Origin: JBAYJY01 sp041664945
GTDB taxonomy: Bacteria; UBP15; UBA6099
Direction of reading: 5' to 3'
Length of the DNA stretch: 11,375 nt
Assembly (NCBI GenBank): GCA_041664945.1
Contig: JBAYJY010000150.1
Coordinates: 1 to 11,375 of the forward strand
Positions 5,897-11,375 of the stretch are shown here, piece after piece; positions within the stretch are counted from its first letter, which is position 1; each line of letters starts with the position of its first letter. The notes beneath the pieces are model-generated. The model worked only from the letters and a program-made list of their open reading frames with translations, did not search any database and was not told the DNA's origin. Made by a program: the position numbers and the translations under genes.

Positions 5897-7882
5897 ATGA
5901 AAATGACACGTCGTGAAGTTCTGAAAATGGGAATCGGGGGCGCGGCCGCGCTCGGATTTTCCGGGATGTTCAGCGACCGGCTGTTTGCGCAGCTCTCGCA
6001 GAAAGCCGCTTCTTCCGCCGGAGGAACGAACATGGGAAAAGTCGTCACCAACACCGCGAAAAGCCCTTCCGCCAGGCTTCGATCGTTCGGCGCGGACGAT
6101 TTCGACCTCACCGGCGCTTTCTGGCGGCCGAAGATAGCCGTCAACCACGACGTCTCTATTCCGCACCAGTTCGACGAGTGCGAACGCACGGGACGGATAG
6201 ACAATTTCCGCCGCGCCGCGGGCGAGAAAGACTGCCTCCACCTCGGAGCCGTGTTCAACGACTCGGACGTATATAAGCTGGCGGAAGGCGCCGCCTACGA
6301 CCTCGCGCTCCGACCCGATGAAAAACTGCAAAAGCAGCTCGATGAGTTCATACGGCTCTGCGCGAAGGCGCAGCAGACAGACGGTTATCTCAATACGGCC
6401 TTCATGGGGGCCGAAGCGGCGAAACGGTGGACCAACCTGCGCGACTGGCACGAGCTCTACTGCGGCGGCCACATGGTTCAGGCGGCCATCGCCCACCACA
6501 GGACCACGGGCAGCGAAAAATTCCTCGACGTCGCCGAGAAATGGGCCGATTGCGTGCGTAAAAAGTTCGGGCGCGAAGCCCACCGGGGCGCATGCGGGCA
6601 CCCGGAAATTGAAATGGCGCTCGTCGAACTCTATAGGGAAACCGGAAACAGGGACTACCTCGATCAGGCGAGTTTGTTCATCGAACGGCGCGGCCGCGCG
6701 GCGTCCACTCTCGGATTCCTTCCGGTTCTTCAGGACCAGACTCCGATTCGCAAGCAGACGAAAATGACAGGCCACGCAGTGCGCCAGTTGTATCTGCTGT
6801 CAGGCATCGCGGACGTGTACGCCGAAACGTCGGACGACACGCTGCTGAAGACGATGGACAAGCAGTGGCACAACTTCACCGAACGGCGGATGTATGTCAC
6901 CGGCGGCGCGGGGTCGCGCTACGACGGCGAGTCGTTCGGCGAGGACTACGAGCTGCCGAATAAGACCGCCTACTGCGAGACGTGCGCCGGGATCGCCTCG
7001 TTCATGTGGAACTGGCGGATGCTCAACATCACCGGCGATGCGCGCTTCGCGGACACTATGGAAACCGTTCTTTACAACGGAGTCCTGAGCGGCATGTCGC
7101 TCGACGGGCGCGATTATTACTATACGAACCCGCTCGAACACGACGGCGGCAAGGACCTTGCGGGCGGACATCTCGGCTCGAACAGGCGGACCTCGAAACA
7201 CTGGGACGGCTGCGCCTGCTGCCCGCCCAACATGGCGCGCACGCTCGCGGAACTTCCCGCTTACTTCCACGGCGCAACGGGCGACTCAATTTACGTCCAT
7301 CACTATGCGGGCGGCGTCATTGAAACGGTTTTTAATCGCGCGAATGTGCGCATCACTCAAACGACGGATTATCCATGGGAAGGAACGGTCAGGTTTCTCA
7401 TCGAGCCGGACATGCCGGCCTCGTTCAGCCTCTTCTGCCGCATACCGGGGTGGGTTGAGAATCCGGGGATCAGAATAAACGGGAATCCGTTCACGGGCGC
7501 GTACAAGCCGGGCGAGTATGTGGAGCTACACCGCATTTGGAACTTCGGCGATAAGGTGGAACTCTCTTTTCCGATGAGCGTGAGGCGCGCGGTCGCGCAT
7601 CCGAACGTAAAAGACGGCGTGGGCAAGGTCGCGCTTGCGCGCGGGCCGGTCGTCTATTGCATCGAGGGCGCGGATTTTCCCGGCGCGGATATCTTCGGCG
7701 TCAAACTTCCGGAGAGCGCGGCGCTCGATTATTCGTTCGAGAAGAATCTGCTCGGCGGAGTAGGAGTCCTGCGCGGAGAAGCCTTGTCGGGCGGCGGCAA
7801 ATGCGCGTTCACGGCGATTCCATACTATTCATGGGCCAATCGGGCGCCGGGAGCGATGCGCGTGTGGATTCCGACGGCGTAG
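5897..7882 (+). CDS. GH127-family glycosidase, predicted beta-L-arabinofuranosidase, Tat-exported
   Basis: A 661-residue zinc-dependent exo-glycosidase expected to release beta-L-arabinofuranose from glycans. The start carries a twin-arginine signal (TRREVLKMG at 4-12, then a mild hydrophobic stretch GGAAALGFSGMF), so it should be exported folded by Tat. The (alpha/alpha)6-barrel region includes DWHELYCGGHM at 183-193 and the block YCETCAGIASFMWNWRM at 359-375. By comparison with the Bifidobacterium enzyme HypBA1, Glu361 and Cys363 (ETC) plus Cys441 and Cys442 (CACCPPN, 439-445) should be the zinc ligands, with one of the paired cysteines as nucleophile. All four are present, so the enzyme looks active. 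C-terminal beta-domains include RIPGWV and ARGPVVYCIEG. GGAGG-like CGGAGG lies seven bases before the ATG. Divergent from the furanose importer. Family firm; other GH127-related substrates remain possible. Confidence 0.9.
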   Translation: MKMTRREVLKMGIGGAAALGFSGMFSDRLFAQLSQKAASSAGGTNMGKVVTNTAKSPSARLRSFGADDFDLTGAFWRPKIAVNHDVSIPHQFDECERTGRIDNFRRAAGEKDCLHLGAVFNDSDVYKLAEGAAYDLALRPDEKLQKQLDEFIRLCAKAQQTDGYLNTAFMGAEAAKRWTNLRDWHELYCGGHMVQAAIAHHRTTGSEKFLDVAEKWADCVRKKFGREAHRGACGHPEIEMALVELYRETGNRDYLDQASLFIERRGRAASTLGFLPVLQDQTPIRKQTKMTGHAVRQLYLLSGIADVYAETSDDTLLKTMDKQWHNFTERRMYVTGGAGSRYDGESFGEDYELPNKTAYCETCAGIASFMWNWRMLNITGDARFADTMETVLYNGVLSGMSLDGRDYYYTNPLEHDGGKDLAGGHLGSNRRTSKHWDGCACCPPNMARTLAELPAYFHGATGDSIYVHHYAGGVIETVFNRANVRITQTTDYPWEGTVRFLIEPDMPASFSLFCRIPGWVENPGIRINGNPFTGAYKPGEYVELHRIWNFGDKVELSFPMSVRRAVAHPNVKDGVGKVALARGPVVYCIEGADFPGADIFGVKLPESAALDYSFEKNLLGGVGVLRGEALSGGGKCAFTAIPYYSWANRAPGAMRVWIPTA

Positions 7883-7928
7883 AACGCGGAGCGCGCTTTC
7901 CGAATAGAATCCGCGTGTTTTTCCCAAA

Positions 7929-7963
7929 CGAAAATGGGGGCGTTCTCCTCGCCCCCATTTTCG
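7929..7963. terminator. Perfect 14-bp hairpin, bidirectional terminator
   Basis: The arms CGAAAATGGGGGCG (7929-7942) and CGCCCCCATTTTCG (7950-7963) are exact reverse complements around a 7-base loop. The G/C core flanked by A and T runs works in both directions. It sits between the convergent GH127 gene (stop 7882) and SWIB gene (stop 7997), where it can end both transcripts. Confidence 0.85.
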
Positions 7964-7996
7964 TACTGCACGTTTGACGCGTTTCTTGCAGCTTTC

Positions 7997-8395
7997 TTAT
8001 TTAATGTGACCCTGCACGAGCTTGGTCATTTCGAACATGCTGACTTGCTTCTTGCCGCCGAAAATGCCTTTCAGCTTGTCGTCGGCGTTGATCATGCGTC
8101 TGTTCTTCGCATCCTGCAGCTTGTTCGCTTTGATGTAGGCCCACAGCTTCTTCGTGATTTCCGTGCGAGGAAGCGGTTTTGCGCCGACGATCGCGGCGAG
8201 GGCGGCATCCGGAGTCAATGGTTTCATGAACTGCGGATTCGGTTTCCTTTTCGCCTTTTTAACGACCTTTTTGGCGACTTTCTTCACTGCTTTTTTTACG
8301 ACTACCTTTGCAGCGGCTTTCTTCGGCGCAGCCTTCTTCACAACTTTCTTCGGCGCTGCCTTTTTTACTGCTTTCTTAACCACTTTCTTAGCCAT
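7997..8395 (-). CDS. SWIB/MDM2-domain protein with a lysine-rich, histone-H1-like tail
   Basis: A 132-residue basic protein. Residues 1-51 are a low-complexity tail of Lys, Ala, Val and Pro (KKVVKKA and AAPKK units), resembling the C-terminal tail of histone H1 and bacterial Hc1-type proteins, and able to bind DNA without sequence preference. Residues 54-131 are a SWIB domain: PQFMKPLTPDAALAAIVG, LPRTEITKKLWAYIK, LQDAKNRRMINADDKL and KKQVSMFEMTKL. Such small SWIB proteins are known in chlamydiae and several environmental bacteria and are thought to act in chromosome compaction; the exact role is unproved. The ATG at 8395 is preferred over an in-frame GTG six bases earlier because AGGGGG sits six bases before the ATG. 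The upstream region has a strong predicted promoter and TCATAG boxes. The downstream end is the hairpin at 7929-7963. Confidence 0.92.
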   Translation of the reverse strand: MAKKVVKKAVKKAAPKKVVKKAAPKKAAAKVVVKKAVKKVAKKVVKKAKRKPNPQFMKPLTPDAALAAIVGAKPLPRTEITKKLWAYIKANKLQDAKNRRMINADDKLKGIFGGKKQVSMFEMTKLVQGHIK

Positions 8396-8428
8396 ACACA
8401 CCCCCTATATAGGATTTTATTAATTTGC

Positions 8429-8458
8429 ATTCTATCACTATGAAAATCGGCGTGTCAA
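8429..8458 (-). promoter_or_regulatory. Predicted strong promoter of the SWIB/histone-like gene
   Basis: On the minus strand TTGACA (8453-8458, perfect) and TAGAAT (8429-8434, 5 of 6) are separated by 18 bases. The spacer contains TTTTCATAG, one of the boxes repeated upstream. A protein bound there would block RNA polymerase, which suggests repression. The leader between -10 and the ATG is about 33 bases. Confidence 0.6.
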
Positions 8459-8473
8459 TAGAGGGGTCGAAAT

Positions 8474-8497
8474 TTTCATAGAGGATTTCATAGAGGA
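8474..8497 (+). repeat. Tandem duplicate of the 12-mer TTTCATAGAGGA
   Basis: Two exact 12-base copies stand head to tail at 8474-8485 and 8486-8497, just upstream of the SWIB -35 box. A third copy with one mismatch (TTTCATAGGGGA) is at 8572-8583. The 12-base period is slightly more than one helical turn, so two bound proteins would lie on nearly the same face of the DNA. Confidence 0.85.
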
Positions 8498-8566
8498 AAA
8501 AACGGGTTTCGCGAAACGGGCGCCGGAACCGGCTTTTTTCAGCGCCGGAAACAGGCTCCTCAAATT

Positions 8567-8641
8567 GAGCGTTTCATAGGGGAAATGCGGTTTTATCATA
8601 GAGAAAAGGGCAGGCGCGCGGTCCGCCCCTATGAAACGCTC
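8567..8641. repeat. 16-bp perfect inverted repeat with 43-base spacer
   Basis: GAGCGTTTCATAGGGG (8567-8582) and CCCCTATGAAACGCTC (8626-8641) are exact reverse complements. Each arm contains a TCATAG box, and another box (8596-8601) lies in the spacer. It could be a pair of operator sites, a small transcribed hairpin, or the ends of a very short MITE-like element. Confidence 0.8.
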
Positions 8642-8773
8642 TATGAGGTTGTTTCAGCGAAATCGACAATCGGCGGATGAAGCCCGAAACGGGCGAAAGC
8701 GGGGCTCGCCCGAGCGGTTTTGCGTTTTTTTCAATATTTTAACGATTGCGGATCGCCTGCGAATCGCCGCGTT

Positions 8774-9370
8774 TCACCTGCTGAATGTTCCCATCAGTTT
8801 CGCTTCGGCAATCACATGGCCCTTGATCGCGGCTTCCACCTGGGCGAGCGAAGCGCCGGCGGGAAGGCCGGTCTTTTTGTCGAGCGCGAAGAGTTTGAAG
8901 AAATAGCGGTGCGCCGGGCCGGGGGGCGGGCAGGGGCCTCCATAGCCGGGCCGCCTGAAGCTCGTGACGCCCTGAAGCGCTCCGACGCTCGCGGCCGCGG
9001 CCGATTTCTCGACATTCTCGGGCAGCGATGTCCTGTCGGGCGAGATTCCGTACACGATCCAGTGCGTCCACGTTCCGACCGGCGCGTCCGGGTCGTCCAT
9101 GATCAGAACGAGTTCCTGAGCGCCCTTCGGCGCCGCGTCCCACGAGAGCGCGGGCGATATGTCCGTCCCTTTGCAGGTGAACTTGTCGGGAATGCGTTTG
9201 TTTTCAGAGATCGAGTCGCTCTTTATCGTCCAATTCATTTTTGCCCCCTTAAACGTTTTTTTCACAGGCTTCTTCGCTCCGGCGCAATTCGCCGCGAACA
9301 GCGCGACGGCGATAAGGAGCGCGGCCGCCGCGACCGCTTTCCCGCGAGATGTCTTCCAATACATTCTCAT
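8774..9370 (-). CDS. PEBP-family (YbhB/YbcL-type) lipoprotein
   Basis: A 198-residue member of the phosphatidylethanolamine-binding-protein (Raf-kinase-inhibitor-like) family. Residues 1-28 form a signal peptide with a long Ala/Leu core, and Cys29 in FAANC is the likely lipidation site. The ligand-pocket motifs are present: DDPDAPVGTWTHWIVYGI at 92-109 and GYGGPCPPPGPAHRYFFKLF at 142-161. Bacterial relatives E. coli YbhB and YbcL have no settled biochemical role; ligand binding to small anions or lipid head groups is the usual suggestion. The start ATG at 9370 has a GGGGGAAAG ribosome binding site nine bases upstream; a second in-frame ATG two codons later is possible. It is read in the same direction as the SWIB gene but 378 bp away, so probably a separate transcript. 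No link to the sugar genes is evident. Confidence 0.9.
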   Translation of the reverse strand: MRMYWKTSRGKAVAAAALLIAVALFAANCAGAKKPVKKTFKGAKMNWTIKSDSISENKRIPDKFTCKGTDISPALSWDAAPKGAQELVLIMDDPDAPVGTWTHWIVYGISPDRTSLPENVEKSAAAASVGALQGVTSFRRPGYGGPCPPPGPAHRYFFKLFALDKKTGLPAGASLAQVEAAIKGHVIAEAKLMGTFSR

Positions 9371-9485
9371 CGCTTCTTTCCCCCCGGCGCAGCGCCGCTT
9401 GATGTTGTGATTGCTTATAGGTATTTTACCATGTTGAAAATGATAACGGCTAAGAGGCGGATAATTAATGTTTGATTAACGAAGC

Positions 9486-9522
9486 CGTCTTTGCGAGCCT
9501 GCGGAGCAGGCGCGGCAATCCC
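9486..9522 (+). repeat. Dispersed CGTCWTTGCGAG repeat, copy 2
   Basis: It begins CGTCTTTGCGAG and ends GCGGCAATCCC. Inside is a perfect hairpin, GCCTGC-GGA-GCAGGC (9497-9511). The terminal 17 bases, extending to 9528, equal those of copy 1 at 959-975. Confidence 0.75.
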
Positions 9523-9529
9523 GAACTCG

Positions 9530-9563
9530 CGTCTTTGCGAGGCGTTTATTGCCGAAACAATCC
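9530..9563 (+). repeat. Dispersed CGTCWTTGCGAG repeat, copy 3 (degenerate)
   Basis: It begins CGTCTTTGCGAGG and ends CAATCC, with a divergent middle. It lies head to tail with copy 2, seven bases away. Confidence 0.55.
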
Positions 9564-9589
9564 CGGACATGGAGATTGAAATCGATTTC

Positions 9590-9618
9590 GGGATTGCTTC
9601 GCTTCACTCGCAATGACG
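9590..9618 (-). repeat. Dispersed CGTCWTTGCGAG repeat, copy 4 (inverted)
   Basis: Read on the minus strand it begins CGTCATTGCGAG and ends GCAATCCC. It is inverted relative to copies 2 and 3, so the cluster 9486-9618 could fold into a large stem-loop. Confidence 0.7.
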
Positions 9619-9649
9619 CGACCTTCTCTCGTTTTTGGAATATCGTTTC

Positions 9650-9678
9650 TTGACAACAGATGCGGTTTGTTCTATCAA
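9650..9678 (+). promoter_or_regulatory. Predicted promoter of the GH36-like gene
   Basis: A perfect -35 TTGACA (9650-9655) is followed after 17 bases by TATCAA (9673-9678, 4 of 6). It lies about 45 bases before the start codon and immediately after the repeat cluster. Confidence 0.45.
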
Positions 9679-9724
9679 CTGTATCGAAAACGCGACGTAG
9701 TAAACAACTTAATGAGGACATCCG

Positions 9725-11375
9725 ATGAAAACTTCTTTCAACAGGTTCAAATCAGCGGTTGCCGCAACGGCGCTTATGATGACGCTATTGCTGGCGGGCG
9801 GCGCGGGCGCGGCTCCGGCGGCTGTCACTGAACGCGACGGAGTTCTTCATATCCCCGGCGCCCGCGCGGAGGTTCGATATAACCTCAAAACCGGAACGTT
9901 CGATTTGTTTCTCGCGAACGGCGACGCCGTTATCCTTAATGCGAGGGCGGAGGCGTCCGTAACGGTGTCCGGCGAAAAGACGCTCCTGACCCCGGCGGGC
10001 GCGAAGAACCTCAAATGGACGTCGGTGAAGATCAAGGACGCGCTCGGCGCGGGCGTCGAAACAACCGTGATTCTTCACGGCGGCGGCAGGCAGCCTGACT
10101 TCCGGCATATCTTTCGGATTTACGAAAATAAGCCGTATTTTGTCATTTCAGCAGCCGTAATCGACAAATTGGACACGCCGATCGGGGTGGAACGGCTGTC
10201 GCCGGTCATTGTGGACGCAAAAAGCGGCGGCGGCGTTTTTCTTGGAAAAGACCCTAAGAGCGTTTATATGCTCGAAAACGGACATAAGAACCAATTTGAC
10301 TTTTGGGTGCGTCTGGCGCGCGTTTCGGGCGGTTCAGACAGCAATTGGAGCGGGGCCGCATACGACACGGCGAGCGGGCGGGCGCTGATCGGCGGTTTCC
10401 TGAAGCAGTCCGCTTCGCTCGGCTCGATTCTGGCGGGTTATGACGCCGCCGCGGCGCCGGCGGACCCGCGAACCGGCCGCCTCGGGCTGACGAGCTACCA
10501 CGCGAAGGCCACGCTGTCGCCGATGCGCCGCGTAAATCAGGGCGAAACGCTCGAATCCGATCCGTTTTTCGTCTGTCCGGTGTGGGAGGCCCCGCCGGCC
10601 GCTCTCGCCGCTCTGGAGGCGTTCGGCGACGCCGCCGCGCTCGCAAACGGCATTACCCCTTATAAACGCGGAACCCCGACTTTGTGGGACACCTGGTATT
10701 CCCGTTATTACGATGGAATCAGCGAAGATATTGTTTTCAAAAATGTGGACAGCGTCGCGGCGAAGCTGAAGCCGTACGGAATGGACACTTTCGAGCTCGA
10801 CGCCGGCTGGGAGCGAAGCCGGGGCGACTGGTTTCCGAACGAAAAGTTCCCGAACGGCATGAAGGTCATCGCCGATCGCATTCACGCGAAAGGGCTGCGG
10901 TCGGCGATCTGGTTCGCGCCGTTCATGGCGGAGGGCGAGGCGCCGGTGATCAGGCAGCATCCGGACTGGTTTCTCGAACTCGACACGATAGGGAAGGCGG
11001 TGCTGCCGAAGAACGCAAAGGCGCTGGACATATCGAATCCGGAAGTGAAAGTTTGGATAGCGGATACGGTGCGGCGCATCACGCGCGACTGGGGCTTCAA
11101 GATGCTGAAAGTTGATTTTACATACTACTCGCTGTCCGGGAAGAAATATTACGAGCGCGGGCGGACGCGGGCGGAGATTTTCCGCGAGGCTTACGGGATA
11201 ATCCGCGAAGCGGCCGGGCCGGATGTGTATATTCTCGCGGTCGGCGTGCCGGTGGCATACCACGTCGGGCTTGTGGACGGAATGCGCACGGGTTTGGACA
11301 ATTCGCCGCGTTGGGGAACGGAGTCGGGCTACGCCGCGCAGGGGACGCTGCCGTCCTACCGGGCGATGATCCGGC
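9725..11375 (+). CDS. GH36-like (clan GH-D) alpha-galactosidase, C-terminus missing at the window edge
   Basis: The frame is open from the ATG at 9725 to the end of the window, 550 codons. Residues 1 to about 30 are a Sec signal peptide (basic start, ALMMTLLLAGGAGA). An N-terminal beta-sandwich domain follows to about residue 300. The TIM barrel begins near residue 320 with WDTWYSRYYDGISEDI and continues with DTFELDAGWERSRGDWFPN, GLRSAIWFAPFMAE and ALDISNPEVKVWI. Asp464 in LKVDFTYY fits the clan D nucleophile. Asp525 in RTGLDNSPRW is the likely acid/base, 61 residues later, a spacing plausible for GH36. The enzyme should remove alpha-linked galactose or a related sugar outside the cytoplasm. 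GAGG lies about eight bases before the ATG. The barrel end and C-terminal domain are off the window. Subfamily and substrate uncertain; GH27 or another clan D family is possible. Confidence 0.82.
   Translation, partial: MKTSFNRFKSAVAATALMMTLLLAGGAGAAPAAVTERDGVLHIPGARAEVRYNLKTGTFDLFLANGDAVILNARAEASVTVSGEKTLLTPAGAKNLKWTSVKIKDALGAGVETTVILHGGGRQPDFRHIFRIYENKPYFVISAAVIDKLDTPIGVERLSPVIVDAKSGGGVFLGKDPKSVYMLENGHKNQFDFWVRLARVSGGSDSNWSGAAYDTASGRALIGGFLKQSASLGSILAGYDAAAAPADPRTGRLGLTSYHAKATLSPMRRVNQGETLESDPFFVCPVWEAPPAALAALEAFGDAAALANGITPYKRGTPTLWDTWYSRYYDGISEDIVFKNVDSVAAKLKPYGMDTFELDAGWERSRGDWFPNEKFPNGMKVIADRIHAKGLRSAIWFAPFMAEGEAPVIRQHPDWFLELDTIGKAVLPKNAKALDISNPEVKVWIADTVRRITRDWGFKMLKVDFTYYSLSGKKYYERGRTRAEIFREAYGIIREAAGPDVYILAVGVPVAYHVGLVDGMRTGLDNSPRWGTESGYAAQGTLPSYRAMIR

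Larger units (their letters stand above)
8396..8773. other. Long non-coding gap upstream of the SWIB gene with TCATAG-box cluster
   Basis: No supported gene lies in these 378 bases. The stretch contains the SWIB promoter (8429-8458), seven TCATAG/CTATGA hexamers between 8438 and 8646, a 12-bp palindrome GTTTCGCGAAAC (8506-8517), and a 16-bp inverted repeat (8567-8582 and 8626-8641). A 7-bp hairpin at 8690-8712 is followed on the + strand by T runs. The PEBP transcript also ends in or before this region, but no clear terminator for it was recognised. Confidence 0.7.
9371..9724. other. Gap between divergent PEBP and GH36-like genes, with dispersed repeats
   Basis: No supported gene lies in these 354 bases. 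The middle (9486-9618) is filled by three CGTCWTTGCGAG-type repeats. The right end holds a predicted promoter for the GH36-like gene. On the PEBP side there are isolated -10-like hexamers (TAAAAT at 9423-9428 and TATAAG at 9414-9419 on the minus strand) without a matching -35, so the PEBP promoter is unresolved. Confidence 0.7.

Noticed and set aside
5849..6775. Minus-strand open frame of 308 codons opposite the start of GH127
   Set aside because: Shadow of GH127; the plus-strand frame has a Tat signal, a good ribosome binding site and conserved motifs.
8522..8539. GCCGGAACCGGC followed by six T, as a terminator
   Set aside because: The stem is only 4-5 bp with a 2-4 base loop, and no plus-strand gene ends there.
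8438..8646. TCATAG repeats as a CRISPR array or origin iterons
   Set aside because: Units are too short, irregularly spaced and in both orientations for CRISPR. There is no replication initiator gene or AT-rich unwinding region beside them.
8690..8712. Hairpin CGGGCGA/TCGCCCG as the terminator of PEBP
   Set aside because: The T runs follow it on the plus strand, whereas PEBP is read on the minus strand.
8631..8906. Plus-strand open frame of 91 codons between SWIB and PEBP
   Set aside because: It overlaps the 3' end of the PEBP gene in antisense, has no ribosome binding site that I can see, and its product is not recognisable.
9486..9618. Hairpin-rich segment as a tRNA gene
   Set aside because: No cloverleaf, no T-loop GTTCGA motif in the right position. 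The hairpins are explained by the dispersed repeats.
10334..11263. Minus-strand open frame of 309 codons at the right edge
   Set aside because: It lies opposite the GH36-like gene, whose continuous frame, signal peptide and catalytic motifs are clear. The antisense product is Arg-rich and without a domain.

Overview
The window (about 11.4 kb, GC-rich, no RNA genes or transposase seen) looks like a carbohydrate-scavenging segment of a bacterial chromosome. It holds a GH2 glycosidase (5' part only), a four-gene furanose-type sugar ABC transporter matching E. coli ytfQRT-yjfF in identity and order, a Tat-exported GH127 zinc glycosidase read divergently from the transporter, and a GH36-like alpha-galactosidase (5' part only). 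Two genes of other function lie between the last two: a lysine-tailed SWIB-domain chromatin-like protein and a PEBP (YbhB/YbcL-type) lipoprotein. The sugar-binding protein and the PEBP protein carry lipoprotein signals, GH127 carries a twin-arginine signal, and several short dispersed repeats fill the gene gaps. Together these suggest a free-living, polysaccharide-degrading, non-proteobacterial Gram-negative, perhaps PVC-related or from a candidate phylum. That placement is inference; the window has no marker gene.

Layout: 1-873 (-) GH2 start; 874-1199 repeat-rich gap; 1200-5692 (-) transporter operon read ytfQ, ytfR, ytfT, yjfF; 5693-5896 divergent promoter region; 5897-7882 (+) GH127; 7929-7963 perfect hairpin terminator between convergent genes; 7997-8395 (-) SWIB/histone-H1-like protein; 8396-8773 gap with a cluster of TCATAG boxes around the SWIB promoter; 8774-9370 (-) PEBP lipoprotein; 9371-9724 gap with CGTCWTTGCGAG repeats; 9725-11375 (+) GH36-like enzyme running off the window.

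How the genes may work together: GH127 enzymes usually release beta-L-arabinofuranose, and the closest known relatives of this transporter import galactofuranose (E. coli) or other furanose-form sugars. The divergent pair with back-to-back promoters therefore reads as a release-and-import unit for a furanose sugar. The flanking GH2 and GH36-like enzymes would strip beta- and alpha-linked galactose-type side groups from the same plant or microbial glycans. No intracellular catabolic gene or sugar-specific regulator is present.

No wholly new multi-gene system was found. The most unusual signals are the seven TCATAG boxes, one lying inside the predicted promoter of the SWIB/histone-like gene, and a dispersed repeat that supplies the last codons and stop codon of yjfF.
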